Source: Pseudoalteromonas phenolica
Lineage (GTDB): Bacteria > Pseudomonadota > Gammaproteobacteria > Enterobacterales > Alteromonadaceae
Length of the DNA: 64,000 nucleotides
NCBI RefSeq assembly: GCF_001444405.1
Contig: NZ_CP013187.1
Location: 3,781,521 to 3,845,520 of the forward strand
Direction: 5' to 3'
Shown here: positions 8,140 to 17,110 of the stretch, one piece after another
How the letters are laid out: every line of letters begins with the position of its first letter
Numbering within the stretch: the first letter of the stretch is position 1
Made by a program: the position numbers and the translations under genes
The notes under the pieces: generated by a model
What the model was told of the DNA's origin: nothing
Seen by the model: the letters and a program-made list of their open reading frames with translations, nothing else
The model's database searches: none

Positions 8140-10215
8140 ATGCAAACCTATAAAACACCACACTGGACGTTTTATTCAGCTAATAATGAACTTATTTATT
8201 CAGATGGTAAATCAATCCAATTAGCAGCAAGGCATAATGCTTGCCTATTAGCGCTTTTAGAAGCTAAAGGTGAAGCCGTTGACTACGATACTATGTTATT
8301 GAAAGTGTGGGGAACTCAGTTTCGCGATACAAATACCATAGCCTCTGTGATATCTGAGCTGAGAAAACAAATTAATTGTGGCGACCCTTCTTTAAAATAC
8401 ATAGTAACAATCCCCAAAAAAGGCTATCGCTTTAATAACTTTGAAGAAGTAGAAACTCTTCAAGAGAGCATTTCTCATCCTAAAAAAATTCAAACCGAAA
8501 ATAACCTTGATTTTCAAATCAAAGCTTCAACAACACCTAAGTTGAAAAAGCCTTTGAATACAATTTTTAGTTTAAAAAATACGACACTTCCAATCTTAGG
8601 CTCCCTTCTCATTTCAGCTTTTTTCATCACGGATGTTTACTCATTTTTATCATCTAAAAAGCTTTCTCTCTCAGCCTTGAGCTATGAAAAAGGTATTGAA
8701 TATGATTTTGAAGTTTCTAGAGATAAACAAACCCTTATTTATACTAACGAGCAAAAAGAAAACTCCTATTTAATTTCAAAAAATATAACAACAGGTGAGA
8801 AGCAAGTAATTAAGCTGGAGCCAGGCCTTGTAATTTCTTCATTTGCTCTTTCGATGGATGGTAATCAACTTGCTTTTATAGAACAAAAAGATGATAGCTC
8901 CTGTCTGTATATAGCGAGAGTGTCAGATAGTAAGATTCAACTTCAAGACAAAAAGTTAATCACGACATGTGACAAAAATAGTTTTTTATTTTCTCTTGAA
9001 TTTTCTCATTCCGCTGATGCAATTTTCTATGCAAAAGGAAAAAACATCTCAGATCCTTACACGATCTCTAAACATGATTTAACGACAGGCTTGGAGAGAA
9101 ACCTAACTTCACCACCAACCACAGGTAGGGGTGATTATGCTCCCACCCTATCTCCTGATGGCCGTAAGGTTGCCTTTGTTCGTGATATATTTTGGGAACG
9201 TTCAAGCATTTGGACATTAGACTTAGTATCTGGAGAAACACTCAAACTCTTTGAATTCCCAAACGTCATTGACAAAATTAGTTGGCACAACGATGAGATG
9301 ATTATTTTCACTCATTCGAATAAGTTACTTTCTTACTCAACCGTTGATGATGAAATTGAAAATATTTATGAAGCTGAATCTCCACTCTATATGCCTAACT
9401 CAGTTGATGGAACAATATACTTGAGCGCAGGCTCATTATTTAGCTCATACTTGTCAAAGATAAAGTTAGATACGTTAGATGTTGTTAAAAAAGAGCAAAG
9501 TGACTATTTAGAACATACACCCACTCGTATTTTAGACGATCAAAGTTATTATTTTTTAAGCAACCGTTCTCATAAAATGGGGATTTGGAAGAGTCAAGGC
9601 TCTTCTAGTCAACTCATCATTGATAGTGATGATTTAAAAGACGTGACCACGCTAAGAGATGCTGGTGATATGCTTTTAACGACAACGCCAAGCAAGTTAA
9701 TTCAGATCGATAAAACAACTGGAAGTATTTCTGTCCTTAAGAGCGATATTCCTAATATCGAAAATTATTCATACTCCGAACAAAGTGGAAAGATTCTCTA
9801 TAGTAAAGAAGTCGGCGAAAGTTGGTATTTAGAGTCATATAATTTAAAAACCCAAAATAAAGAACTATTAGGCGTTTCTGGTTACACAGGTCATTTTTTT
9901 GATGACATGATCTATCTTACGGAGTTTAGGGAACCAGGTCTGTGGCAATACAACCCAAATACTAGAGAGAAGCAATTATTAATAGCTGACTTCAATAGTT
10001 TTTTTACTGACAAATGGGCTGTCACACAAGAATACATATTTCTTTTAGATAAAGAGAGTTTGAAAGTCTGGAATAGACAAGAAGACTATAAGTTAGTTAA
10101 GAATATTCAATTAACCGATGCGCCAAAGCGTATTAGCTGTGGTGATAATGAGTGCATATTCGATCAATATGCACTCGGTAGTACAGGTATTGTTTCATTA
10201 GTCGAATCTGATTAG
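8140..10215 (+). CDS. CadC-like membrane-anchored winged-helix regulator with propeller-like domain
   Basis: About 691 residues. Residues 1-100 form an OmpR/PhoB-type winged helix (SVISELRKQI recognition region, YIVTIPKKGYRF wing). One membrane segment lies at about 149-170. The remainder is probably periplasmic and resembles TolB/WD40-like Pd repeats (APTLSPDGRKVAFVRD). In the CadC/ToxR class such proteins bind DNA directly from the membrane in response to an outside signal. A frame extension to 8074 covers decayed precursor sequence, and the ATG at 8140 has GAGAAG upstream, so 8140 is preferred. Its position next to the precursors suggests it controls them. A similarly organised protein lies at 42968-45082. 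Confidence 0.85.
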   Translation: MQTYKTPHWTFYSANNELIYSDGKSIQLAARHNACLLALLEAKGEAVDYDTMLLKVWGTQFRDTNTIASVISELRKQINCGDPSLKYIVTIPKKGYRFNNFEEVETLQESISHPKKIQTENNLDFQIKASTTPKLKKPLNTIFSLKNTTLPILGSLLISAFFITDVYSFLSSKKLSLSALSYEKGIEYDFEVSRDKQTLIYTNEQKENSYLISKNITTGEKQVIKLEPGLVISSFALSMDGNQLAFIEQKDDSSCLYIARVSDSKIQLQDKKLITTCDKNSFLFSLEFSHSADAIFYAKGKNISDPYTISKHDLTTGLERNLTSPPTTGRGDYAPTLSPDGRKVAFVRDIFWERSSIWTLDLVSGETLKLFEFPNVIDKISWHNDEMIIFTHSNKLLSYSTVDDEIENIYEAESPLYMPNSVDGTIYLSAGSLFSSYLSKIKLDTLDVVKKEQSDYLEHTPTRILDDQSYYFLSNRSHKMGIWKSQGSSSQLIIDSDDLKDVTTLRDAGDMLLTTTPSKLIQIDKTTGSISVLKSDIPNIENYSYSEQSGKILYSKEVGESWYLESYNLKTQNKELLGVSGYTGHFFDDMIYLTEFREPGLWQYNPNTREKQLLIADFNSFFTDKWAVTQEYIFLLDKESLKVWNRQEDYKLVKNIQLTDAPKRISCGDNECIFDQYALGSTGIVSLVESD

Positions 10216-10221
10216 TCTTTT

Positions 10222-10500
10222 TTATTTACCCGTTTGAGATAAGCTCTTTGCTATTTGCTTTTCCTCCCACCGCTTGTCAAATAAGGAGGCAAATCCAAAT
10301 GTGCTTACCCACTTCACGGCAGCAATTACAGCCCATCCAGCTAAAACCCAAAGGCTCCACATATAATCACTGTTTGTCACAGCATTAAGTAAAATCAACA
10401 TAACGCTGAGCATTAGTCCTTTTAACACAAATTTGTAGAATGATTTTATACGCGCAACATGTGTCATTGCATCTTGATATGATTCAATATCAGTTTTCAT
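10222..10500 (-). CDS. 2TM-domain protein
   Basis: A 92-residue protein with two hydrophobic segments (FVLKGLMLSVMLILLNAV and SLWVLAGWAVIAAVKWV) between charged ends (ARIKSFYKF... KRWEEKQIAK). This fits the small 2TM domain family, sometimes attached to LytS-type histidine kinases. It is the last gene of the leftward acyl-synthesis operon and lies 6 bp from the convergent regulator gene. Possible roles are membrane anchoring or self-protection. Nothing in the sequence decides this. Confidence 0.65.
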   Translation of the reverse strand: MKTDIESYQDAMTHVARIKSFYKFVLKGLMLSVMLILLNAVTNSDYMWSLWVLAGWAVIAAVKWVSTFGFASLFDKRWEEKQIAKSLSQTGK

Positions 10501-10506
10501 AAATTT

Positions 10507-11424
10507 TTACCTTAATTGGTTTTGATAAACTTCTAACTGGCTATGTACTGCGTTCATAAGTGGCAGCTTAATACTTTTCTGCTCAGCGAAATTACACAGT
10601 TCTGAAATTAAATTAAGCTCAATTTCATGATTATTTTGAATATCCTTCAGCATTGATGCCGAAAGCGGAGAGTTTTTCTGCTTACATGCATCTCTAGTTA
10701 TCTTGTTTGATCTGGGCCTTATTGCATAACCATGCGCTTTTGCAACTGTTTGGCATTCATCAATTATCGCACTTGCTGTTTGTGCTCCATACTGTGTTTC
10801 CACAACATCTCCAACAGTGCCCCTAAGCAAAGTCGTCACACCAGCCAATGCATTAATGAATACAAACTTCTCCCATAACTCTTGCTGAATAGCCTTACTC
10901 ACTCTTAAATTAAAATTAGCCAATTTTAACTGCTCGATAAGCGCATTAACTCGCTCATCTTCACTGTAAGCTGAAGGTATCCCAATCGTCATTTCATGGA
11001 TCGAATTATAATGTCTAATATGCCCGTTTGATTCACGAGCAGCACTTACGTTGCAGTACCCGTGCAATAGCCGAGCTTTGGGATAAGCATCTTGAATTTG
11101 TTGATAATGACCAAAACCATTTAGCATTGGCAGTATGTAAGTTTTATCATTAACTGCTGCCTCACAATCTTTTAAACACTGTGGCAAGTCATAAGTTTTA
11201 CAAGTCAACAAAATCAAATCATAGGGTTGTTTAAGTGATGCTTTTGTAATGGCGTCAACTGAGACAAATACGTCGCCTCTTACACTAAACAACTTTAAAC
11301 CTTCACCCTGAAGACGCTGTTGTGTTTTTTCTCGGGTTAGAAAAGTCACCTTGGTGCCAGCTTCAATAAGCCGAGCACCAAAGTAACCACCAATCCCACC
11401 ACAACCTACGATGAGAACATTCAT
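10507..11424 (-). CDS. Ketopantoate reductase-like NADPH-dependent dehydrogenase (PanE/ApbA family)
   Basis: A 305-residue protein with a Rossmann GCGGIGGYFG at residues 7-16 and the ApbA_C helical half (KFVFINALAGVTTLLRG...; KNSPLSASMLKDIQNNHEIELN). It has the normal length for the family. The typical reaction is NADPH reduction of a 2-keto acid, classically ketopantoate to pantoate for CoA and phosphopantetheine synthesis. Here it sits inside a biosynthetic operon between a pentapeptide-repeat gene and a 2TM gene, so a pathway-specific reduction is more likely than general pantothenate synthesis. AAGGG lies upstream of the ATG. Confidence 0.82.
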   Translation of the reverse strand: MNVLIVGCGGIGGYFGARLIEAGTKVTFLTREKTQQRLQGEGLKLFSVRGDVFVSVDAITKASLKQPYDLILLTCKTYDLPQCLKDCEAAVNDKTYILPMLNGFGHYQQIQDAYPKARLLHGYCNVSAARESNGHIRHYNSIHEMTIGIPSAYSEDERVNALIEQLKLANFNLRVSKAIQQELWEKFVFINALAGVTTLLRGTVGDVVETQYGAQTASAIIDECQTVAKAHGYAIRPRSNKITRDACKQKNSPLSASMLKDIQNNHEIELNLISELCNFAEQKSIKLPLMNAVHSQLEVYQNQLR

Positions 11425-11436
11425 TACCAGCCCTTG

Positions 11437-11781
11437 TTATGCTGCAGATTGCTGCATTTGATAAGCTTGTAACAACTTGAAGACTTCTATGCCTTCAATG
11501 GTCATTCCCTCATAGTTACAACTAGAAATTTTAAGATTATGTAAGTTGCTTCTAGATAAAGTCGCATTTTGCAGGTTAATTGAGATCATATTTGCATTTG
11601 TAAATGACACACTGTCTAACTCGGCATTTTCTAACTTCACTTTTTCTAGCTTTGACTCAGTTAAGTTAACCTGGTTAAGTGAAGAACCGGTCGCATCAAC
11701 TTCTTCAAATGTACTCTCCGTCATATCTACATTTAGTAAGTCAAAAATGTGTTCGCAGTTGTGTAGTTTAATTGTGTTCAT
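11437..11781 (-). CDS. Pentapeptide-repeat-like protein
   Basis: A 114-residue protein whose middle reads as A(N/D)L-type five-residue turns: SSLNQVNLTESKLEKVKLENAEL is written here only by its pattern, with Leu/Val/Phe every fifth residue from about 30 to 95. This suggests a short right-handed quadrilateral beta-helix. Such proteins act as scaffolds, and some protect gyrase, but the short length gives no function. AAGGA precedes the start. It lies in the acyl-synthesis operon directly upstream of the PanE-like gene. Confidence 0.7.
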   Translation of the reverse strand: MNTIKLHNCEHIFDLLNVDMTESTFEEVDATGSSLNQVNLTESKLEKVKLENAELDSVSFTNANMISINLQNATLSRSNLHNLKISSCNYEGMTIEGIEVFKLLQAYQMQQSAA

Positions 11782-11816
11782 GATTTTTCCTTATATTCTC
11801 TGTTGATATTTAAAAT

Positions 11817-13049
11817 TTAAACTGTTGTTAATATTAGCTTTTCTTGATATTTATCTTGAAGTTCACGCCATTTGCTATGGAATGACTCAGTATTAGTTGA
11901 GTCAAAAACAAATAAGCTTAAGAAATCCGTACAATGTGCTGAAGCCGCTTTAAATGACCCAGGTTGAATAAATGCTTGCTTTAACTTGATACACCCATCT
12001 GTGACTGACTCTAATGGCAGGCAAGATTGCACAAAGCCTGACATATTTGAACGAATGCCAATTAACCCCGATATATCACGCTTTGCATGGTTGATAGCGG
12101 GCAGAATCTCTGAGCAGCCAGCTTCAATCGCTAATACAGCTTCACTATAATTGACGCCATATTGTGATTCGATCATCCAGACAATACCGCCGCCACCAGG
12201 TCTTAGACCTACTTCACAGAAAGTTAACTCACCATTTGGAGATACAAAACACTCTAAATGAGTCACACCATTCTTAATGTTGAATGCTTTATTTACCTCA
12301 TCAGAAAACGCGACAAGTTTACTTTTTAATGATTCATCTTCTTCAATAACACTGATAAATGGCGTACCCGCCGAGAAATCAATATTACTCATTCCCGGTA
12401 AGTAAGCTGCCGGAGCAGTTAATTTGGTTTCACCGTCAATAATGAGTGCATTTACATGGTAAAGCTGTCCTTCAATAAACTCTTCAGCTTCAAATTGACC
12501 TAAATTGGCTTGATTTTTTTCTAACCATGTTGCTAATTCTTGCTGGCTTGATACAAACTCAACTTCTTTACTGCCAAAGCCATCTTTTGGCTTGATTACC
12601 AGTTTATTGAATTTTTGAAGCATCTCTTTAACAAGCGACTCTTCACTACAACATGCAAACTGCGGGTACTTTACAGGAGAACCTTGAAGACGCTGCTTCA
12701 TCGCTACTTTATCTCTGAAGAGCTGACCTTGAGCACTTTGCAAACCTTCGATATTAAGTAACTCTCTTAAATTTGCAGCCAGCCCTACGTTTGATTCATC
12801 TAATGTTGCTATCGCTTCAAACTGATGCGCTTGATGTAACATTTGGGCAGTTTCAAGCACTTTAGTTTCATCAGACCAACGAACCACTTCTACCGTAAAT
12901 TTGTCTGTCAGCTTTGCAAAAATCTTCGCATTGCCTCTATCTGCTAAAATAACGCCTTCGCAAGGCAAGTTTTCAAAAATGCTAGAACCATCTAACTTCA
13001 AAAAACTTTCGTATTCGCCACGCGCCAAAATTAATAATTTTTTACTCAT
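11817..13049 (-). CDS. ATP-grasp ligase-like protein
   Basis: A 410-residue ATP-grasp enzyme. The central KLVIKPKDGFGSKEV binds ATP, and the C-terminal THLECFVSPNGELTFCEVGLRPGGG carries the Glu and Arg that bind Mg and phosphate. Family members activate a carboxylate as an acyl phosphate and join it to an amine, thiol or other nucleophile (D-Ala-D-Ala ligase, L-amino-acid ligases, carboxylases). In this operon it is a reasonable candidate for forming an amide between an acyl chain and an amino acid or peptide, which is inference. AAGGA upstream of the ATG supports the start. Confidence 0.82.
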   Translation of the reverse strand: MSKKLLILARGEYESFLKLDGSSIFENLPCEGVILADRGNAKIFAKLTDKFTVEVVRWSDETKVLETAQMLHQAHQFEAIATLDESNVGLAANLRELLNIEGLQSAQGQLFRDKVAMKQRLQGSPVKYPQFACCSEESLVKEMLQKFNKLVIKPKDGFGSKEVEFVSSQQELATWLEKNQANLGQFEAEEFIEGQLYHVNALIIDGETKLTAPAAYLPGMSNIDFSAGTPFISVIEEDESLKSKLVAFSDEVNKAFNIKNGVTHLECFVSPNGELTFCEVGLRPGGGGIVWMIESQYGVNYSEAVLAIEAGCSEILPAINHAKRDISGLIGIRSNMSGFVQSCLPLESVTDGCIKLKQAFIQPGSFKAASAHCTDFLSLFVFDSTNTESFHSKWRELQDKYQEKLILTTV

Positions 13050-13063
13050 ACCTATTTCCTTTT

Positions 13064-13654
13064 TTATGCTGTTTGCGCTTTTAGTTCTGCTTCTTTTTGA
13101 GCTTGTTCACGCATTTTTAAAGCTTTTTCTCTTACATACAGTGGGTACTTGTCACTGAATACGATTGCTGCAGTCAGCACAAAGTAAGTTGTGATTAAGG
13201 TTGCCCATGGGAAGTACATTTCAAACATCATGACTAGGCCATTTATTGCAAAGCATGATGCCCAAAAAGCTGAAACCACTTTGTTCGTTTTTAAGAATAT
13301 TGGATGACCCCAAAACTCTTGTGGCGTCACTAATTTTGAATGTGTGATAGTGAATGGCTTATTTACTAACACAGATGTAATTGCCGTAAATGCAAAGACG
13401 CCATAACAAATTTGCGCGCCATATTGCATAGCCCAATATGACCAACCGACAATACTGTTAATAAATAATGACAAAAATAGTATGGATGATACCCATGACA
13501 ATGGATTGCCAGCCTTTAAGTAGTTTCTACCGAAATACGTATGTAGTACGAAAAATGCAATCCAAGACGCTGTGATTAAATCAGCAGTACCAAACCTCAA
13601 AACTAAACTGAATAGGATCCACGGCCCTACACCAAGAAGTATTTTACGCAGCAT
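13064..13654 (-). CDS. Multi-pass membrane protein of unknown function
   Basis: A 196-residue protein with about five or six hydrophobic segments (GVGPWILFSLVLRF, ASWIAFFVLHTYF, WVSSILFLSLFINSIVGW, ICYGVFAFTAITSVLV, AFWASCFAINGLVMMFEM, TYFVLTAAIVF) and a charged, Ala/Glu/Lys-rich C-terminal tail. The frame opens at GTG 13672, but GAGG six bases before the ATG at 13654 makes that the better start. The gene overlaps the dehydratase-like gene by 11 bp. I do not recognise a family. A role in acyl product handling or immunity is possible but not shown. Confidence 0.7.
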   Translation of the reverse strand: MLRKILLGVGPWILFSLVLRFGTADLITASWIAFFVLHTYFGRNYLKAGNPLSWVSSILFLSLFINSIVGWSYWAMQYGAQICYGVFAFTAITSVLVNKPFTITHSKLVTPQEFWGHPIFLKTNKVVSAFWASCFAINGLVMMFEMYFPWATLITTYFVLTAAIVFSDKYPLYVREKALKMREQAQKEAELKAQTA

Positions 13655-14021
13655 GTTCAACCTCACTCTCACTCATGAAAGAAACTATGCCTTTGTTGTA
13701 ATCTTTTCCTGCATCATCCGAAATAGAAAAGAACAAGGCCTCGCTTGACCTGACTTTAAACTTACATGTGTAAGTATTACCCGGTACCATAGGGTTTAAA
13801 AACTTGGCATTTGAAATTGAGAACTTAACTCCCTCTTGCGTATATCGCTCAGCGACACAGAGGTTAATAAACTCCATAATTAAAGATGCTGGCACGACTG
13901 GAAACCCTGGAAAGTGCTCATCAAATAAAAAGTGCTCACTATCAAGAACAAAACTGACTTGACCATCTTGGTGCGCATCAATATCTTTAAAAATTGAATT
14001 AGCTTGTTGGAGAAATTTCAT
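13644..14021 (-). CDS. FabZ/FabA-like 3-hydroxyacyl-ACP dehydratase
   Basis: A 125-residue hot-dog-fold protein. EHFPGFPVVPASLIMEF matches the FabZ active-site signature, with His36 as the catalytic base and Glu50 at the acid position on the long helix. The expected reaction is removal of water from 3-hydroxyacyl-carrier protein to the trans-2-enoyl form. AAGGA is directly next to the first ATG (14027), so the ATG at 14021, six bases away, is the likely start. It sits in the operon with KR, ACP and KS genes. No enoylreductase is encoded, so double bonds would be kept. Confidence 0.85.
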   Translation of the reverse strand: MKFLQQANSIFKDIDAHQDGQVSFVLDSEHFLFDEHFPGFPVVPASLIMEFINLCVAERYTQEGVKFSISNAKFLNPMVPGNTYTCKFKVRSSEALFFSISDDAGKDYNKGIVSFMSESEVEHAA

Positions 14022-14030
14022 TGCCATTCC

Positions 14031-14402
14031 TTAGACTCTTGCCACTGTTATTTGAGCGTCTATTACCTGCTCAGCAGACACTGCATCATTTACTGAGATA
14101 GTCACTCGAGCAGACGGTCCAAAAGCAGCCGCTTCACAAGCAAATTCATATTCTTTTAGCTCAACATCTGCGAGCTCAGTAAATTGGTTAATATTTACAG
14201 GTAGCACTCGAACATCACGGCTACTTGCACCTTCAATTACTTTTTTACCCGCTCTCACAGCGACTTGATGAATCCCTTCCAGTGCGAGGAATAGTGGCTT
14301 AACTGACATGCCACCTTGATAATTGTTGAGCTTTAAGAGTCCAGAACCCTTGCCTTCTTCAACAGTGCCTAACTGGCAAATATTTAAAAATTGACTATCC
14401 AT
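14031..14402 (-). CDS. Hot-dog-like protein, probable second dehydratase/thioesterase subunit
   Basis: A 123-residue protein of hot-dog-like length and pattern: beta strands, then SVKPLFLALEGIHQVAVRAG as a candidate central helix, then strands. It lacks the HFPG active-site signature of its neighbour. In type II acyl systems such as aryl polyene clusters, a second hot-dog subunit often pairs with the catalytic one, which is the likeliest reading here. It is nearly contiguous with the flanking genes: 9 bp to the dehydratase start and 2 bp from the preceding ligase stop. The assignment is tentative. Confidence 0.55.
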   Translation of the reverse strand: MDSQFLNICQLGTVEEGKGSGLLKLNNYQGGMSVKPLFLALEGIHQVAVRAGKKVIEGASSRDVRVLPVNINQFTELADVELKEYEFACEAAAFGPSARVTISVNDAVSAEQVIDAQITVARV

Positions 14403-14404
14403 AT

Positions 14405-15643
14405 TTAAGCTCGCTTATCTAGAATCTGTCGGTGCTTATTACGGCCAGTTAAAGTCGCACTCTGTGGTGTATCGAATTCGACTGTCACAATTCCCGTATT
14501 TTTGTCTAAAGCCTCTTTAACTTCTTCATAGCTAAGCAAAGCATCAGCGATCACCACTTCATCTTCTTTAGACAACATGTGGCTCAGCACTCGAATCGTC
14601 AGTAAGTCTTGTCCTTGCTGATTAGTATCGAGAAGTGCTTCGATAATAATGTCTGACTCACCAATGGCTGCAGCTGCAATTTGGCGTAACTCGCGAACAT
14701 CCACTAAGTTTCCGACGAAGTTGAAACTCGTATCAGATCTATCAATACCAGCCATAATCACTTGATCACCCCGTGCTGTCAGCGATACGGCATCTCCGGT
14801 ATCAAAGCGTAAAAATGGCATTGGTAATTCGTCGTTTAAACAAGTAACGAGTAATCGACCTGCATCATTGATTTCTAGGAAATAAGCATTTTGTCTAACT
14901 TTATACTTTTCACCCTGCTCCTCGATTGCCATAAATCCACATTCTGACAAACCATAAAAACCAATAATGCGTACGCCAGGGAACACCGCTCTAAGCACCT
15001 TCGCCTTTGCTTCACCAAGGCGCTCACCTGTGTATAAGATCCGCTCTATTTTTAGATCTACACCACTTGCTTGAACAGCATGTGCCACTTGAATTAGCGT
15101 GCCTGGCGTGCCCGTTAATACATTGACTTTATGCTTCTTCATAAATGCTAACTGCGTATCCGTTTGCTCTGGGTTTAGCATGCCTAAAGGCAATACTGAG
15201 GCATAACATGCTTCAATAATTCGATTAAAACCATGATGCAAAATAGAATACATACCTACCATAAACAGGTTTGCAGCTATGTCTCCAGGACCCAATACAC
15301 CAGCCATTCTTAGTTCAGTGATCAATTGAACATCGTCTTCGCTTGGTTTTGAGCCCGGTGTATTCGTTTTTTCAATGACTAACTTGCTTTGCCCTGAAGT
15401 ACCACTTGAACCACCAATGATTAATGGCACGTCTTTATGGTTTGCAAACACCTTCTCAGACAACGCGATGTATTGTTCCTTACCCATTTCTGGGACTAGG
15501 TTTACAAAAGACTCATAATCACTAATCTTAGGCGCTTTTTCAGATGGAAAACTTAATGCCCAAAACTTGTTCACAATTGCCTGAATTCTTTTCCTATCAA
15601 ACGCACTATGGCGTAATGAAAGTGTATCTCTTTCATTGTTCAT
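14405..15643 (-). CDS. PaaK-like adenylate-forming enzyme
   Basis: A 412-residue ANL-superfamily protein closest in layout to phenylacetate-CoA ligase/F390 synthetase types. Motifs are GGSSGTSGQSK (ATP phosphate loop), FYGLSECGFMA (adenine/acyl site) and RFDTGDAVSLT (the D binding ribose). The C-terminal subdomain is short and no clear catalytic Lys motif is seen. Members adenylate carboxylic acids and may pass them to CoA or a carrier protein. It is the second such enzyme in the operon, so the two may load different acids or one may act in release. AGGA upstream supports the start. Confidence 0.82.
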   Translation of the reverse strand: MNNERDTLSLRHSAFDRKRIQAIVNKFWALSFPSEKAPKISDYESFVNLVPEMGKEQYIALSEKVFANHKDVPLIIGGSSGTSGQSKLVIEKTNTPGSKPSEDDVQLITELRMAGVLGPGDIAANLFMVGMYSILHHGFNRIIEACYASVLPLGMLNPEQTDTQLAFMKKHKVNVLTGTPGTLIQVAHAVQASGVDLKIERILYTGERLGEAKAKVLRAVFPGVRIIGFYGLSECGFMAIEEQGEKYKVRQNAYFLEINDAGRLLVTCLNDELPMPFLRFDTGDAVSLTARGDQVIMAGIDRSDTSFNFVGNLVDVRELRQIAAAAIGESDIIIEALLDTNQQGQDLLTIRVLSHMLSKEDEVVIADALLSYEEVKEALDKNTGIVTVEFDTPQSATLTGRNKHRQILDKRA

Positions 15644-15678
15644 CTTTTATCCTGTTGATTTATATTGTTAAATTATTT

Positions 15679-17094
15679 TTATAGGCTTCTTTGGCGTAAT
15701 TCTGATAAATCTAATTTGCCGTTTTCTGTTCTTGGTAATTTAGGGACTAATGACACTCTGGAGCGCTTACCGCGCAGTGTATGCGTCATCAATGAAGTCA
15801 GCTCAGTGTGCAATGCTTCGTTCACATCTGAAGATTCAACAAATGTACAAAGCTCACCCTTTTTATTAGTGACATAACCCACACCTGATACCGCTTCAAA
15901 GTTCAGAATTTTGTTAGTGAGCGACGTTAATGGTACTAGCTCACCATTTACTTTGATAGTGTGACTACTACGAGTGACCCAATGCCAGCGCCCCTGCTCG
16001 TCTTGTTTGAACAAGTCTCCACTGTCTGAAAATGCTTCAACACTTTGAACATCTCCACAATCAAGTAGGTACCCAACCATCTTAAAAGGCGTTTTGTAAT
16101 AAAGGTTACCGATACCTGTATCTACACTTTTATTAACCAACTTAACCTTAATAGATTCATCAACTGGGTAGCCCACTGATACTGTGTTGTTGTGGCACAC
16201 TTCATTTAAATCTGTGAACTGTTTCAGCTCTAAAGCGAAGATCCTTGGACCAGATTCAGTTTGCCCTAGGTTGTTCCAAAACGCTGTGGCCCATGGCATT
16301 ACTTCTAGCGCCTGTGACTGCAATAACCTATCTGATGCGTTCAGTAGAATCAGTCTGTTAGGCTCAAAACCTGATAGCCACACTTGACTCAATTCATAAC
16401 TCCATTCACCTAAGATAGGTAACACCGTGACATGATTCTTCATGGCATAACTTGCAACTAATGAAGGACTAACAAACTCTCCATATGAGATTTCACTGCC
16501 ACTATGTAATGCACATAACGTTGTCGATAGGCCATACATATACTGCATAGGAAACACGCAGTAAGAACTATCTGTTTGCGTTAAGCCTAAATAACTAGAA
16601 ACGACTTTTGCATTGTTCACTAACCGCGTTTCGCAATGCACCACACGCTTTGCTTTACCTGTAGAACCTGAAGTACAAAAAACAAATTGCGCTTTACTAT
16701 CACTCGGCTGAAGCGACTCTGTTGTCGCGACTAAAGTCGGTGAGTAGTTTAATTCTAGCGACTTTACCTTTTGCGGAAGGACTGGTGTTTTTCTACCAAT
16801 AGGTGTAATGATTACCCCTAATTTAGATACATCATATCCATCAAGTAATTTATTAAGACTTCGCGGTGAAACCACAGCGCAAGTCAGGCCTAGATATGAG
16901 CCAATAAAATAGGACAACAGTGCTTGCAAAGGACTATAAACACAAAACACATGTAATTTCTGTTTATCTAGCTCGCCAAGAGGACCGGCATTCACTGTGC
17001 TCAATAAATTAGAAACAAACTCTGCATTGATAGAATTTTTCCCGTATTTCGCAACCCAAGTTTGCTTTGCTCCTAAAAAATCGATAAAACGCAT
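15679..17094 (-). CDS. Acyl-AMP ligase (AMP-binding enzyme)
   Basis: A 471-residue ANL enzyme. FCTSGSTGKAKRVVH is the phosphate-binding loop, NNLGQTESGP the Q/YGxTE-type motif, and TENGKLDLSEL ends the protein with the usual catalytic Lys. It is complete in length and has no carrier domain of its own, so a free-standing ligase loading the discrete ACP at 19523-19888 is likely. In aryl polyene and xanthomonadin clusters a comparable enzyme loads an aromatic starter acid. The substrate here is unknown. AAGGAG seven to eight bases before the ATG supports the start. Confidence 0.85.
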   Translation of the reverse strand: MRFIDFLGAKQTWVAKYGKNSINAEFVSNLLSTVNAGPLGELDKQKLHVFCVYSPLQALLSYFIGSYLGLTCAVVSPRSLNKLLDGYDVSKLGVIITPIGRKTPVLPQKVKSLELNYSPTLVATTESLQPSDSKAQFVFCTSGSTGKAKRVVHCETRLVNNAKVVSSYLGLTQTDSSYCVFPMQYMYGLSTTLCALHSGSEISYGEFVSPSLVASYAMKNHVTVLPILGEWSYELSQVWLSGFEPNRLILLNASDRLLQSQALEVMPWATAFWNNLGQTESGPRIFALELKQFTDLNEVCHNNTVSVGYPVDESIKVKLVNKSVDTGIGNLYYKTPFKMVGYLLDCGDVQSVEAFSDSGDLFKQDEQGRWHWVTRSSHTIKVNGELVPLTSLTNKILNFEAVSGVGYVTNKKGELCTFVESSDVNEALHTELTSLMTHTLRGKRSRVSLVPKLPRTENGKLDLSELRQRSL

Positions 17095-17110
17095 TCTAGG
17101 CTCCTTACAA

